64,000 bases of DNA from an uncultured Pseudomonadota bacterium (GCA_903884235.1 CAISEB010000012.1:231357-295356), one strand, 5' to 3'. Positions 20,782-31,733 are shown, counted from the stretch's first letter. Notes: generated from the sequence alone by a model not told the origin. Translations and numbers: made by a program.

Positions 20782-22806
20782 ATGCACGGCCGCCCCGCCC
20801 CCACCGCGTCGCTTGCCGCCGCCCTCCCCGCAGCCTGGTGCGCGGGCGCCTCGGCCGGCCCGCTGGCGGCCGACGGCGCAGGACTCGCCGGGCTCGCCGT
20901 GGCGGCGGTCGGCGGTGTGATCCTGGCCGGCATCGCCATCGCGCTGCTGCTGGGGCTGCGCCGACGGGCCGCGGCTCGGCGCGGGCGCCTGCTGAACGCG
21001 CTGCGCGCGAGCGAGGCCTTCGACTACCAGGTCGCGCTGCCCGCGCCGGTGGTCGGCGAGGATCCCGAACTCGCAGGTCCCATCGAGCGCCTTCGCGCGC
21101 GCCTTACCGACGAGATCGGCCACCTCGACGTCGTGCTCGAAAGCATGATCGACGCGGTGTTCGTCACCGACGCCGACGGCACCATCGTGCGCGCCAATGT
21201 GGCTGCGTCGCGCTTGCTCGGCTGGTCGATCGCCGCGCTCGAAGGTCGCTCCATCGAATCGCTGGTGGCCGAGCAGGAGCGGCGCCGCTTCACCCTCGGG
21301 CGCGCGACCCAGGAGACACGCGAATTCGTGTTCGTCGCCGCCAATGGCAGCCACGTGCCGATCGCGGTATCGGGGTCACGACTGCTGCGTGGCAGCGGCG
21401 ACGAGACACCGGGGTGCATCTTCGTCGGCCACGACATCACGGAACGCCGTCGCGCGGAACGGCGGCTGCAGTACCTCGCACGGAACGATGCGCTTACGGG
21501 CGTGCCGAACCGCCTGGAATTCCAGCGCCTGCTGCAGCAGGCGATCGAGCGCTGCCACCGCTCGGGGAGCCACCTTGCGCTCCTCTATCTCGATCTCGAC
21601 CGCTTCAAGGACATCAACGACTCGTTCGGTCACGCGGCCGGCGATCGCACGCTCGAGATCCTCGGCGAACGCCTGCGCGCCACGGCGCCGTCCGGCGCCG
21701 TGGTCGGCCGCCTGGCCGGCGACGAATTCGCGCTGTTCGTCGAGAACCTGCCGCTGGATGACGGCCGCGAACGGCTGGCCGGCGCGGCGCGGGCGCTGCT
21801 CGAGGAACTGAGCCGGGCGTTCTTCGTCAACGAGACCGAGGTCTACCTGAGCGCGAGCGTCGGCATCGCGCTGTGCGACGAGACGGCCGACAACCCGATC
21901 GACCTGATCCGCAACGCCGACATCGCGATGTACCACGCCAAGCTGAGCGGCGGCGCGAACTACGCGTTCTACGATCCGGTCATGAACGCCGCGACCGCGG
22001 AGCGACTGGCACTCAAGAGCAAGCTGCGGCGCGCACTCGAGCTCGATGAATTCGTGGTGCTGTACCAGCCGAAGGTCGAGCTCACGGGCCTGCGGCTCGC
22101 CGGTGCGGAGGCGCTGCTGCGCTGGCGCCTGCCGGGGCACGCCGACATCCCGCCGTCGGTGTTCATTCCGCTCGCCGAGCAGACCGGCCTGATCCGGCAG
22201 ATCGGCGAGTGGGTGCTGCGGCGTGTCTGCGGCGACTACCGGGACTGGCAGGCGAAGATCGCCGATCCCGGACTCGTCTCGATCAACCTGTCGCTGCGCC
22301 AGGTGCAGCAGGCCAGCTTCCTGACGAGCTTCTCCGACGTGTTCCGCGAGTACGGGTTCGACCCGTCCCGGCTCGAGCTCGAGATCACGGAGACGACGCT
22401 GATGTCGAATGCGCCGCGCACGCTGCAGGTGCTCGGCGAACTGCGCGAACTCGGCATCCGGCTGTCGATCGACGATTTCGGCACCGGCTACTCGTCGCTT
22501 TCAGCGCTGCAGCATCTGCCGGTCGAGACCCTGAAGATCGATCAGTCGTTCGTTCGCGACGCGGCGACCGACAGCGAGGATGCGACCCTGGTGCGGACAA
22601 TCATCGAGATGGGCCGGAACCTCGGCCTCCACGTCGTCGCCGAAGGCGTCGAGACCGAGGCACAGCTGGAATTCCTGCGTGCGCGCGGCTGCCACTATGG
22701 CCAGGGCCTGCTGTTCGGCGCGCCGATGAGCGCCAACGAGCTGCTCGCGCGCATGCTGGCCGACGCCGAGCGCGGACCTCGCATCCAGCCGGGCGTGACC
22801 GGCTGA
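20782..22806 (+). CDS. PAS-GGDEF-EAL hybrid cyclic-di-GMP signalling protein
   Basis: 674 residues from the ATG at 20782; the upstream open frame is non-homologous. One membrane segment lies at about residues 35-60 (AAVGGVILAGIAIALLLGL). A PAS domain follows at about 120-225. The GGDEF domain has the signature AGDEF near residue 312. The EAL domain from about residue 410 carries EALLRW, INLSLRQ, LEITETTLM, DDFGTGYSSL, LKIDQSFV and AEGVETEAQ, so phosphodiesterase residues look complete. No RxxD inhibitory site is seen before AGDEF. Net activity is probably PDE, possibly with allosteric or residual cyclase function; this is inference. Confidence 0.92.
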   Translation: MHGRPAPTASLAAALPAAWCAGASAGPLAADGAGLAGLAVAAVGGVILAGIAIALLLGLRRRAAARRGRLLNALRASEAFDYQVALPAPVVGEDPELAGPIERLRARLTDEIGHLDVVLESMIDAVFVTDADGTIVRANVAASRLLGWSIAALEGRSIESLVAEQERRRFTLGRATQETREFVFVAANGSHVPIAVSGSRLLRGSGDETPGCIFVGHDITERRRAERRLQYLARNDALTGVPNRLEFQRLLQQAIERCHRSGSHLALLYLDLDRFKDINDSFGHAAGDRTLEILGERLRATAPSGAVVGRLAGDEFALFVENLPLDDGRERLAGAARALLEELSRAFFVNETEVYLSASVGIALCDETADNPIDLIRNADIAMYHAKLSGGANYAFYDPVMNAATAERLALKSKLRRALELDEFVVLYQPKVELTGLRLAGAEALLRWRLPGHADIPPSVFIPLAEQTGLIRQIGEWVLRRVCGDYRDWQAKIADPGLVSINLSLRQVQQASFLTSFSDVFREYGFDPSRLELEITETTLMSNAPRTLQVLGELRELGIRLSIDDFGTGYSSLSALQHLPVETLKIDQSFVRDAATDSEDATLVRTIIEMGRNLGLHVVAEGVETEAQLEFLRARGCHYGQGLLFGAPMSANELLARMLADAERGPRIQPGVTG

Positions 22807-22867
22807 ACGCGCCGCGACGACGACGCCGACCCGCTAGACTGCGCATCGTCTTCCCTGGGCGAATCCG

Positions 22868-24781
<1,914 letters not shown>

Positions 24782-24994
24782 CCGGCCGCGATCGGAACGG
24801 ATCTTGAGAACCTGTACAGGCCAGGTCCGCCCATGCAGGCATGGCGATCCCGAGCATGCTCTTGATATAGTTATATATTACATATACTTATGAGATGTCC
24901 GCCGGGCCTGCGGGCTCATTGAACGCTTTTCACAAACCGGGCGTATAGTGTCTGTACAAGGTTGATCCTGAGTCTTCACCCCCGGGGTTCAGTC
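24782..24994. promoter_or_regulatory. AT-rich regulatory region with two TGTACA sites upstream of the MerR/B12 regulator
   Basis: 213-bp gap. It contains TGTACA inside CCTGTACAGG (24811-24820) and again at 24953-24958. An unusually AT-rich stretch lies at 24861-24894. A possible promoter is TTGAAC (24919-24924) and TATAGT (24944-24949), with a long 19-bp spacer. The second TGTACA begins 3 bp after the -10, so a protein bound there would block transcription start. TGTACA-type repeats have been reported, as I recall, for a Pseudomonas LitR homologue; treat that link as unverified. Confidence 0.5.
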
Positions 24995-25894
24995 ATGTTC
25001 ACGATCAAGGCGGTGTCACAGGCGACCGGCGTCAGCATCGAGACACTGCGCGCGTGGGAACGTCGCTACCGCGTCGTCGTTCCCGTCCGGGACCCGAACG
25101 GCCGGCGCTCGTATGCGCCGGAGGATGTCATCCGCCTGCGCAAGCTGCGCGAGGCGACCGAACGCGGTCACGCGATCTCCAAGCTCGCCCGCTTCTCCGA
25201 CGACGAGCTCGCCGCCGTGCTCTCCGCACCGGGCCGGGACGGCCCGCCGCAACTCGCCTCGCGCTCGTTCGCGGCACAGATGGTCTCGGCGGCGGAGAAC
25301 TACCGGCCCGAGGACTGCGAACAGGCGCTGTCGATGGCCCTTGCCCTGCTGCCGCTCGGCGACGTCGTACGCCAGGTGCTGTCGCCGGTGCTGCTCGAGA
25401 TCGGCGAACGCTGGCACGACGGTCGCTTCAACGTCGCCCAGGAGCGCATCGTCACCGGCACCGTTCGCCGCCAGGTCGGCGCGGTGCTCGACACGTACAA
25501 CCGCATCACGACCTCGTCGCCGATCGTGTTCTCGACGCTGACCGACGAGCGCCATGAGATCGGCATCCTGATGGCCGCGCTGATCGCGGCATCACGTGGC
25601 GCACGCTGCCACTACCTCGGGCCGGACGTCCCGGCCGGGGACATCGCGGTCTACGCGCGGCGCGTCGCCGCGGCGGTCGTCGTGCTGTCCATCCCGATGC
25701 GTCCAGACCTCACGGCGGCCAATGCGGGAATCGCCGAACTCGCCCAGTCACTGCCCCGGCCGATCGGCCTGTGGGTGGGCGGCAGCGCCGTGCACAAGAT
25801 CGACATCGGCGCCTACGCCGACCGGATCACCGTGCTCGCAGACTTCAACGCCTTCGAGCGGGCACTCGACACGCTCGCGATCCCGAAGCGCTGA
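24995..25894 (+). CDS. MerR-family regulator with cobalamin-binding domain (CarH/LitR-like)
   Basis: 299 residues from the ATG at 24995. N-terminal MerR winged helix (TIKAVSQATGVSIETLRAWERRY) at residues 1-75. Then the B12 cap domain (GERWHDGRFNVAQER), then a Rossmann B12-binding domain with DERHEIGILMAAL (E/DxHxxG-type axial histidine near residue 187) and YLGPDVPAGDIA. In CarH the cap motif is W...EH; here it reads W...ER, so the upper-ligand histidine position is altered. Probable role: B12-dependent, possibly light-responsive, repressor. No carotenoid or photolyase genes are adjacent. Confidence 0.88.
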   Translation: MFTIKAVSQATGVSIETLRAWERRYRVVVPVRDPNGRRSYAPEDVIRLRKLREATERGHAISKLARFSDDELAAVLSAPGRDGPPQLASRSFAAQMVSAAENYRPEDCEQALSMALALLPLGDVVRQVLSPVLLEIGERWHDGRFNVAQERIVTGTVRRQVGAVLDTYNRITTSSPIVFSTLTDERHEIGILMAALIAASRGARCHYLGPDVPAGDIAVYARRVAAAVVVLSIPMRPDLTAANAGIAELAQSLPRPIGLWVGGSAVHKIDIGAYADRITVLADFNAFERALDTLAIPKR

Positions 25895-25898
25895 CCCG

Positions 25899-26531
25899 TC
25901 AGCGGTGGGCGGCGGCGTCCGCGGTCGCCGCCGTATCGACAGCCGCGACGAGCTGCTCGGCCGCCTGAGCATACGCACTCTCCAATGCCGCGATCACCTC
26001 GCGCTGGCGATCGGCGCTGGCCGGGACCGCCGCCGTGCCGATGGCCGTGCCGACGAGCCGCCGCTCGCTGCCGACACCGAGCTCGGCACGCAGCGTCACG
26101 CGCGCAACCGGCAGGCTGCCGGGCGATGCGTAGTCCGCAGAGAACTCCGCGATCTCGACCTGCAGCAGGTACCGGCCACCGAATGCGCTGCGCTCGTCGA
26201 CGACCGCGCGGAATGCGCCAGCCTCGCGCAGGCTGTCGACGAGCAGCCCCTCGACGAGCTTCGGCAGCGGTGCGCCCCAGCGCGCGCCGGCATAGGCGTC
26301 GACGCGACGATCGGGAAGCGTGACCGCGATCCGGTCCGTGTCGAGGCCAGGGCGTGCGACCGGGCGCGCGACCAGCAGCATCCCGTCGATCGGCGTCGCG
26401 GCGGCGGCGACTCCGTGGTGCGCCTGCAGCACATAGGTCGCCGGCGCGGGATCGTGGCTGCGGAAGGTGCTGGCGCAGGCGCCCAGCGCGAGGGCCACGG
26501 CAAGCGCGGCGGCAATGCGTAGGGCGTTCAT
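25899..26531 (-). CDS. ABC-type transport auxiliary lipoprotein (PqiC/ABC_trans_aux family)
   Basis: 210 residues. Lipoprotein signal peptide with lipobox LGAC at about residues 16-19. The mature part fits the ABC transport auxiliary lipoprotein family, the PqiC-like partner of MCE systems, expected to be anchored in the outer membrane. Overlaps the MlaD-domain gene by 4 bp and ends the operon. Ala-rich C-terminal tail. Convergent with the B12-regulator gene, 4 bp away. Confidence 0.85.
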   Translation of the reverse strand: MNALRIAAALAVALALGACASTFRSHDPAPATYVLQAHHGVAAAATPIDGMLLVARPVARPGLDTDRIAVTLPDRRVDAYAGARWGAPLPKLVEGLLVDSLREAGAFRAVVDERSAFGGRYLLQVEIAEFSADYASPGSLPVARVTLRAELGVGSERRLVGTAIGTAAVPASADRQREVIAALESAYAQAAEQLVAAVDTAATADAAAHR

Positions 26532-27466
26532 CGCGGGATCTCCACTCCGGCCGGGGCGGGCTCGTACAGCAGCTTCGACGGGTTTTCCTTGAGCGAGTGG
26601 GCGAGGTCCTGGACCTCGGCGAGCGCGTCGCGGCTCTGCCGCGCCAGCTGCTGGATCTCGTCGAGCCCCTGCCCCGTGAACCGGTCGATGTCGCCCTCGT
26701 GCCGCTCCAGGAGGCGGTCGACGCGATTGCTGACCGCGGCGAGATGGTCGCCCGCCTCGCGCAGGCGCGATACGACGGTGCCGAGCTCGGGCTCCGCGGC
26801 CTGGATCAGGTGTCGTGCGCTCATCGTGACCTCGTGCGCGTCGGCAACCGTCGCGCGCAGCTCGACGACGAGCTGCGCGATCTCGCGCGAGGTCGCCGGC
26901 AGCGGCGCGGTCGTCGCGCGCAGGTTGCCGAGGGACTCATGGATCGCCGCGAGGTTGTCCTCGCCAAGCAGCAGGTTCAGGCGGCGGGTCACGCGCGTCG
27001 CGTCCGTGACGAGCTCCGGCAGGCCACTGACGAACAGGTCGAAGTCGGACGGTACCGAGCGAATCACCGGGTACTGCTGGCTCGGGATGTCCGGCAGCGT
27101 CTGGGCGTTCGCCTGCGTCGACTGCGACAGGTCGATGAACAGCAGCCCCGTGACGCCCTGCATCGTCAGCTTGGCGAGCGTGTCATGCGTCACCGGCGTC
27201 GCCTTGTCGATCTCGACATCGGCCTCGACGCGGTTCGCGGCGCGCGGATCGAGCCGGATGTGCGCAACCCGGCCGACGTTGACGCCGAGGTAGCGCACGG
27301 TGCTGCCCTCGGTGAGCCCGCTCACGCTGCCCGAGAAATACACCTCGTAGTGCTGGTACTCGCGACGTTCGTGCGCATTCGAGTACCAGAGCACGAAGAC
27401 CGTCGCCATCGCCAGCACGAGTATGACGAAGCTGCCGACGGCCACGTAGTTCGCATCGCGATCCAT
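26528..27466 (-). CDS. MlaD/MCE-domain protein of a lipid transport system
   Basis: 312 residues from the ATG at 27466. One N-terminal membrane anchor (VAVGSFVILVLAMATVFVLW) is followed by a single MCE domain at about residues 40-120 (VYFSGSVSGLTEGSTVRYLGVNVGRV is the family start). The C-terminal half is helical with coiled-coil character (LREAGDHLAAVSNRVDRLLE). Periplasmic substrate-binding/tunnel subunit for phospholipids or other hydrophobic compounds. The start overlaps the ATPase stop (TAATG). Confidence 0.9.
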   Translation of the reverse strand: MDRDANYVAVGSFVILVLAMATVFVLWYSNAHERREYQHYEVYFSGSVSGLTEGSTVRYLGVNVGRVAHIRLDPRAANRVEADVEIDKATPVTHDTLAKLTMQGVTGLLFIDLSQSTQANAQTLPDIPSQQYPVIRSVPSDFDLFVSGLPELVTDATRVTRRLNLLLGEDNLAAIHESLGNLRATTAPLPATSREIAQLVVELRATVADAHEVTMSARHLIQAAEPELGTVVSRLREAGDHLAAVSNRVDRLLERHEGDIDRFTGQGLDEIQQLARQSRDALAEVQDLAHSLKENPSKLLYEPAPAGVEIPR

Positions 27467-28239
27467 TACTGCCTCCGCCCGGCGCGCCCGCGCGCGCCGT
27501 GGAAATATTCCTTGATCCACGGATGGTCGTTGCGCTCGATCTCGTCCAGCGTGCCGGTGACCATGCGCTGATCGACGATGACGCCGACCCGGTTGCAGAT
27601 CCGATAGATCGTATCCAGGTCGTGGGTCACCATCACCACCGTCAGGCGCAGCGTACGCTGCAGGAACAGGACTAGCTCGTCGAATGACGCCGCGGCAATG
27701 GGATCGAGCCCTGCGGTCGGCTCGTCCAGGAACAGCAGCGACGGATCCAGCGCCAGGGCCCGCGCGAGCGCGGCACGCTTGACCATGCCCCCGGACAGCT
27801 GCGAGGGGAACTTGCCACCGGCATCGGTCGGCAGCCCGACCAGCCGAATCTTCAGCTCCGCCAGCCCGTCGAGCACGTCCTGGGAAGGCCGATGGGTCTC
27901 GAGGATCGGCAGCTGGATGTTCTGCGCGACGGTCAGCGAACTGAACAACGCACCATTCTGGAACGTGACGCCGTAGCGATGCTTCACCTGGCGCAGCGCG
28001 TCACCGTGCAGGACCGTGAGGTCCACGCCGTCGATCTCGACGCGCCCCGCCTGTGGGTGGTGCAGGCCGAGGATGCTGCGCAACAGCACGGACTTGCCGC
28101 TGCCGGATCCGCCGACGATCCCGAACACCTCGCCGCGACGCACGTCCATGTCGAGGCCATCGTGCACCAGCTGCTGGCCGAAGCGGTTCACGAGGCCCGT
28201 CACGCGGACCGGCGGAATTGCGGGATCGACCGCGGCCAT
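27466..28239 (-). CDS. MlaF-type ABC transporter ATP-binding protein
   Basis: 257 residues. Walker A GGSGSGKSVLL (the GSGKSVLL form typical of MlaF), signature QLSGGMVKRAALARAL, Walker B LLFLDEPTAGLDPI and the H-loop VTHDLDT are present. It powers the MlaE permease for lipid movement between membranes. Starts at 28239, overlapping the permease stop by one base (TGATG). The C-terminus WIKEYFHG is usual for the family. Confidence 0.94.
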   Translation of the reverse strand: MAAVDPAIPPVRVTGLVNRFGQQLVHDGLDMDVRRGEVFGIVGGSGSGKSVLLRSILGLHHPQAGRVEIDGVDLTVLHGDALRQVKHRYGVTFQNGALFSSLTVAQNIQLPILETHRPSQDVLDGLAELKIRLVGLPTDAGGKFPSQLSGGMVKRAALARALALDPSLLFLDEPTAGLDPIAAASFDELVLFLQRTLRLTVVMVTHDLDTIYRICNRVGVIVDQRMVTGTLDEIERNDHPWIKEYFHGARGRAGRRQ

Positions 28240-29354
28240 CAGAAGTCGAACTCCCAGTAGGCGACCGCGAACACCGCATCGACGAACAGCACGAGGAAGA
28301 TCGACTCGACGACCGCGACGGTCGTCAGGCGGCCGAGCTCGCGCGAGGAGTCCCGCACCTGGATGCCGCGGAAGGTCCCGACCAGTGCGATCACGAACGC
28401 GAACACCGGCGCCTTGAGGAGGCCTGCCCAGAACGTCGTCGATGCCATCGCATCCTGCATCCGCACGAGGAACTGGTTGAAGGGGATGTCGAGCAGCAGC
28501 CAGGAGAGCACGGCGCCGCCGGCCAGCCCCATGGCGTCCGCGATCACCGTCAGCAGCGGCAGCGCGATCATCAGGCCGAGGATCCGGGGCAGCACCAGGA
28601 CCTCGACGACGTTGACGCCGATCGCGCGCAGCGCGTCGACCTCCTCGTTGAGCCGCATCACGCCGATCTCGGCCGCGAACGCGCTGCCGGAGCGACCGGC
28701 CACGATGATGGCGGTCAGCAGCACACCGAGCTCGCGCAGCACCGACACGGTGACGAGGTCGACGACGAACACGTCGCCGCCGAACTGGCGCAGCTCCTGC
28801 GCGCCGATGTAGGCGACGATCACGCTGATCAGGAACGCGATCAGGGCCACGATCGGGATCGCCTGGATGCCGGTTTCGTAGACGTGCCGGACCACGGAGT
28901 TGAAGCGCAGCCGCGCCGGCCGCAGCAGCGCGCCGCCCAGCACGAAGTAGATGCGGCCGAGGAATTCGAGCGCGTCGCGCAGGTCGCTGCTGCGGCGCAC
29001 GGTCCAGCGGCCGATCAGGTCGAGCGGGCGCTCGCCCGCGGTCCGCGGTGGAAGCCGTGTCTCGATCGGGCCACCACCGTCGAGGAGCGTGTCCGTGAAC
29101 GCGACGGCCTCCGGGCGGGCACCACGCCAGGCGTGGGCGACGCCCGCCGCGGTGAGGCGCTGCTCCAGGCGATGCAGGAACCAGGCCCCGGTCAGGTCCA
29201 GGGGCCCGAGTGCACCAGAATCGAGCACGGCGCGCTCGCCGCCGAGCTCGCACTCGGCGACCGTGCGCTCGAGGTCGGGCGCCACGGCAGCGACCCACGC
29301 GCCGACCGGTCGCAGCTCCCGGACCCCGTCGACCAGCTGCGATTCAAGGTGCAT
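28239..29354 (-). CDS. MlaE-type permease with an N-terminal STAS-like domain
   Basis: 371 residues. Residues 1-~95 resemble a STAS (MlaB-like) domain fused to the permease. From about residue 125 comes the MlaE domain with FLGRIYFVLGGALL, GIQAIPIVALIAFLISVIVA and the coupling region GSAFAAEIGVMRLNEEVDAL. Five to six membrane segments are visible. First gene of the operon. Fusion of STAS and MlaE is known in several proteobacterial MCE systems and replaces a separate mlaB. Confidence 0.9.
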   Translation of the reverse strand: MHLESQLVDGVRELRPVGAWVAAVAPDLERTVAECELGGERAVLDSGALGPLDLTGAWFLHRLEQRLTAAGVAHAWRGARPEAVAFTDTLLDGGGPIETRLPPRTAGERPLDLIGRWTVRRSSDLRDALEFLGRIYFVLGGALLRPARLRFNSVVRHVYETGIQAIPIVALIAFLISVIVAYIGAQELRQFGGDVFVVDLVTVSVLRELGVLLTAIIVAGRSGSAFAAEIGVMRLNEEVDALRAIGVNVVEVLVLPRILGLMIALPLLTVIADAMGLAGGAVLSWLLLDIPFNQFLVRMQDAMASTTFWAGLLKAPVFAFVIALVGTFRGIQVRDSSRELGRLTTVAVVESIFLVLFVDAVFAVAYWEFDF

Positions 29355-29378
29355 GGCGCCGGGTCGCCGGGATGGCGC

Positions 29379-29618
29379 TTACAGCGCCTTGTGGGACCCG
29401 TCGCACAGCGCGCCCTTGGCGCTGTGCTTGCAGGCGCAGAACCAGACCTTGGTCGTCTCGGTCGCCTTGTACTGCGTCGGCACGAAATCCGTGCCCTTGT
29501 GGGCGCCGTCGCAGAATGGCTGCTTCTGCGACTTGCCACAGCTGCACCAGAAGTAGCTCCGGCCCGCCTCGACATCGATCGGAATGGGGGCCTTGCCCGC
29601 CACAATCGGTTCGCTCAT
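29379..29618 (-). CDS. CDGSH-type iron-sulfur protein with two CDGSH motifs
   Basis: 79 residues from the ATG at 29618, which is preceded by GGAG; a longer start 39 codons upstream is less likely. Two motifs each supply three Cys and one His for a 2Fe-2S cluster: CSCGKSQKQPFCDGAH and CACKHSAKGALCDGSH. The second has Ala where the consensus has Pro. Soluble, no signal peptide. Probable redox or cluster-transfer role. 24 bp downstream of nothing on its own strand but the MCE operon, which starts 24 bp after its stop. Confidence 0.9.
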   Translation of the reverse strand: MSEPIVAGKAPIPIDVEAGRSYFWCSCGKSQKQPFCDGAHKGTDFVPTQYKATETTKVWFCACKHSAKGALCDGSHKAL

Positions 29619-29750
29619 GTCACCTGCTCCGGAATTCACGGCGCGGTTGCGCTGGATCGGAATGCTAACAGGGCAGCCCCGGACCCCCAAGGCGACCCGT
29701 TGCCAGCAGACAGGGGACGCTCTACCGTGGTGCATTGATCAGGAGGGACG

Positions 29751-31727
29751 ATGGGACCGGAAGGGCTCGGCACGGTGCTGATCCTGCTGGCCGCGGTCGT
29801 CGCGGTCGTCGCCGGCGTACGCCAGCTGCGCCTGCCGCCGATCCTCGGCTACCTCGTGGTCGGCATGGCGCTAGGCCCGCACGCATTCGGCATCGTGCCC
29901 GAGTCGGCGACGACGAGTTTCCTCGCCGAAATCGGCGTCGTGTTCCTGCTGTTCACGCTCGGCCTCGAGTTCTCGCTACCACGCGTGATCGCGATGCGCG
30001 GGGAGGTCTTCGGCCTCGGCGCCTTGCAGGTCGGGGTCACGGCCCTGGTCGCGGCCGGGGTGGCATACCTCGCCGGCTCGCCGGTGGAGATCTCGATCGT
30101 GATCGGCGGCGCGGTCGCGATGTCCTCGACGGCGATCGTCGTGCAGCAGCTGACCGAGCAGGCGGAGATCAACCGGACCCACGGCCGACTCGCGCTCAGC
30201 ATCCTGCTGTTCCAGGACCTGTCGTTCGTGCTGTTCCTCGCCCTCGCGACGGCGACCCTGGGCGGCGGCACCGACTATTCGCCGCTGCCCATCGCGCTCG
30301 CGGTCGGCAAGGCCGCGGTCGCGCTGCTGATCGTGCTCGTGGCCGGGCGCGTATTCGCGCGACCCCTCTTCTTCCAGATCGCGCGGCTGAAGGGCCATGA
30401 CCTGTTCACCCTTGCCGTGCTGCTCGTGGCACTCGCCTCGGCGTGGCTCACCGACCTGGTCGGGCTGTCGCTGGCACTCGGCGGCTTCCTCGCCGGCATG
30501 CTGCTTGCGGAAACCGAGTACCGGCACCAGGTGGAGGCCGTCATCCGGCCGTTCAGGGACGTCCTGCTTGGCTTGTTCTTCATCACGATCGGGATGCTGC
30601 TCGACCTCAAGCTGCTGGCGCGCGATTTCCTCGTCGTCTCGAGCCTCGTGGTCGGGCTGTTCCTGCTCAAGACGGCGGTCGTCGCCGTCGCGGCGCGACA
30701 GCATACCGACAGCTGGTTCAAGTCGCTGCGCGCCGGCCTCGTCGTCGGCGCGGGCGGCGAGTTCGGGTTCGCCCTGCTGGCGCTGCTCGTCAAGGGCCGG
30801 CTCGCCGGCGAGTTCGTGCAACCGCTGCTCGCCGCGGTGACCGTCAGCATGGTGCTGTCGCCGTTCGTCATCCGGCACAACAAGCGCATCGCACGCCTGC
30901 TGCTGAGCGAGCAGGGACCTGCCGCGACCGCGGTCTCGCGCGAGGCCGCGATCGACGCGGCACTCGCCGGGCGCGAGCATGTGATCCTGTGCGGCTTCGG
31001 CCGCGTCGGGCAGAACATCGCGCGCATACTCGAGCGACAGGGCCACGAGTACATCGCCATCGAGCTCGACCCGTCGCGGGTGCGCACGGCGCGTGCCGCA
31101 GGTGACCCGGTCGTGTTCGGCGACTCGGCGGACGAACAGGTACTCGAGTCGGTCGGCCTCGGCGCCGCGAGCGTCGTGGTCATCACCTTTGTCGATCCGG
31201 CGATCGCGATCGGCATCGTACGGGCGGTCCGCCGGCTGCGCGCCGACGTGCCGGTGCTGGTGCGAACGGCGGACGATTCCGCGCTCGAGCAGCTGCAGCA
31301 GGCGGGCGCGACCGAGGTCGTGCCCGAGACGTTCGAGGCGAGCCTGATGCTGGTGTCCCACGTGCTGCTGTTCCTGCACACGCCGATGTCGAAGGTCGTG
31401 CGGATGGTCGGCGAGACGCGGGGCGAGCGCTATGCGGCGCTGCGCACGATCTACCGCACGCCGGATGCGGAGCTGCCGGACGCCGCCGAAGCCTCGCTCG
31501 AGGAGCTGCGGACCGTCGTGCTGCCGCCCGGCGCATGGGGCATCGGGCACACGCTGGCGGAAGTGGTCGACCGCGGCGCGGCGGTGACGTTCTCGGCCGT
31601 CAGGCGCGAAGGCATCGTCGGGCGCGACCCCGCCGCATCGACGGTGCTTCGCGAAGGCGACGTGCTCGTGGTGTTCGGCTCGCCCGAGGCGCTCGAGCAC
31701 GCCGAAGCCGTGTTGCTCGCCGGCTGA
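29751..31727 (+). CDS. Kef-type monovalent cation:proton antiporter (CPA2) with RCK/TrkA domains
   Basis: 658 residues. About twelve membrane segments in residues 1-385 (LGLEFSLPRVIAMR, FQDLSFVLFLALA and FGFALLALLV are CPA2 hallmarks). A TrkA-N domain begins near residue 408 (HVILCGFGRVGQNIARIL, a GxGxxG NAD-binding site). A TrkA-C domain occupies the end. Inner-membrane K+/H+ exchange or K+ efflux. KefB/KefC-like, but no KefF/KefG partner is adjacent and the glutathione-binding residues cannot be verified by eye. Confidence 0.9.
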   Translation: MGPEGLGTVLILLAAVVAVVAGVRQLRLPPILGYLVVGMALGPHAFGIVPESATTSFLAEIGVVFLLFTLGLEFSLPRVIAMRGEVFGLGALQVGVTALVAAGVAYLAGSPVEISIVIGGAVAMSSTAIVVQQLTEQAEINRTHGRLALSILLFQDLSFVLFLALATATLGGGTDYSPLPIALAVGKAAVALLIVLVAGRVFARPLFFQIARLKGHDLFTLAVLLVALASAWLTDLVGLSLALGGFLAGMLLAETEYRHQVEAVIRPFRDVLLGLFFITIGMLLDLKLLARDFLVVSSLVVGLFLLKTAVVAVAARQHTDSWFKSLRAGLVVGAGGEFGFALLALLVKGRLAGEFVQPLLAAVTVSMVLSPFVIRHNKRIARLLLSEQGPAATAVSREAAIDAALAGREHVILCGFGRVGQNIARILERQGHEYIAIELDPSRVRTARAAGDPVVFGDSADEQVLESVGLGAASVVVITFVDPAIAIGIVRAVRRLRADVPVLVRTADDSALEQLQQAGATEVVPETFEASLMLVSHVLLFLHTPMSKVVRMVGETRGERYAALRTIYRTPDAELPDAAEASLEELRTVVLPPGAWGIGHTLAEVVDRGAAVTFSAVRREGIVGRDPAASTVLREGDVLVVFGSPEALEHAEAVLLAG

Positions 31728-31733
31728 GGCAGC

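Noticed and set aside
24861..24894. AT-rich stretch as an origin-like or foreign insert
   Set aside because: Too short, without DnaA boxes or flanking repeats; read instead as a regulatory region of the B12-type regulator.
29379..29735. Longer start for the CDGSH protein (118 residues)
   Set aside because: The extra 39 residues show no family similarity and the internal ATG at 29618 has a good GGAG site.
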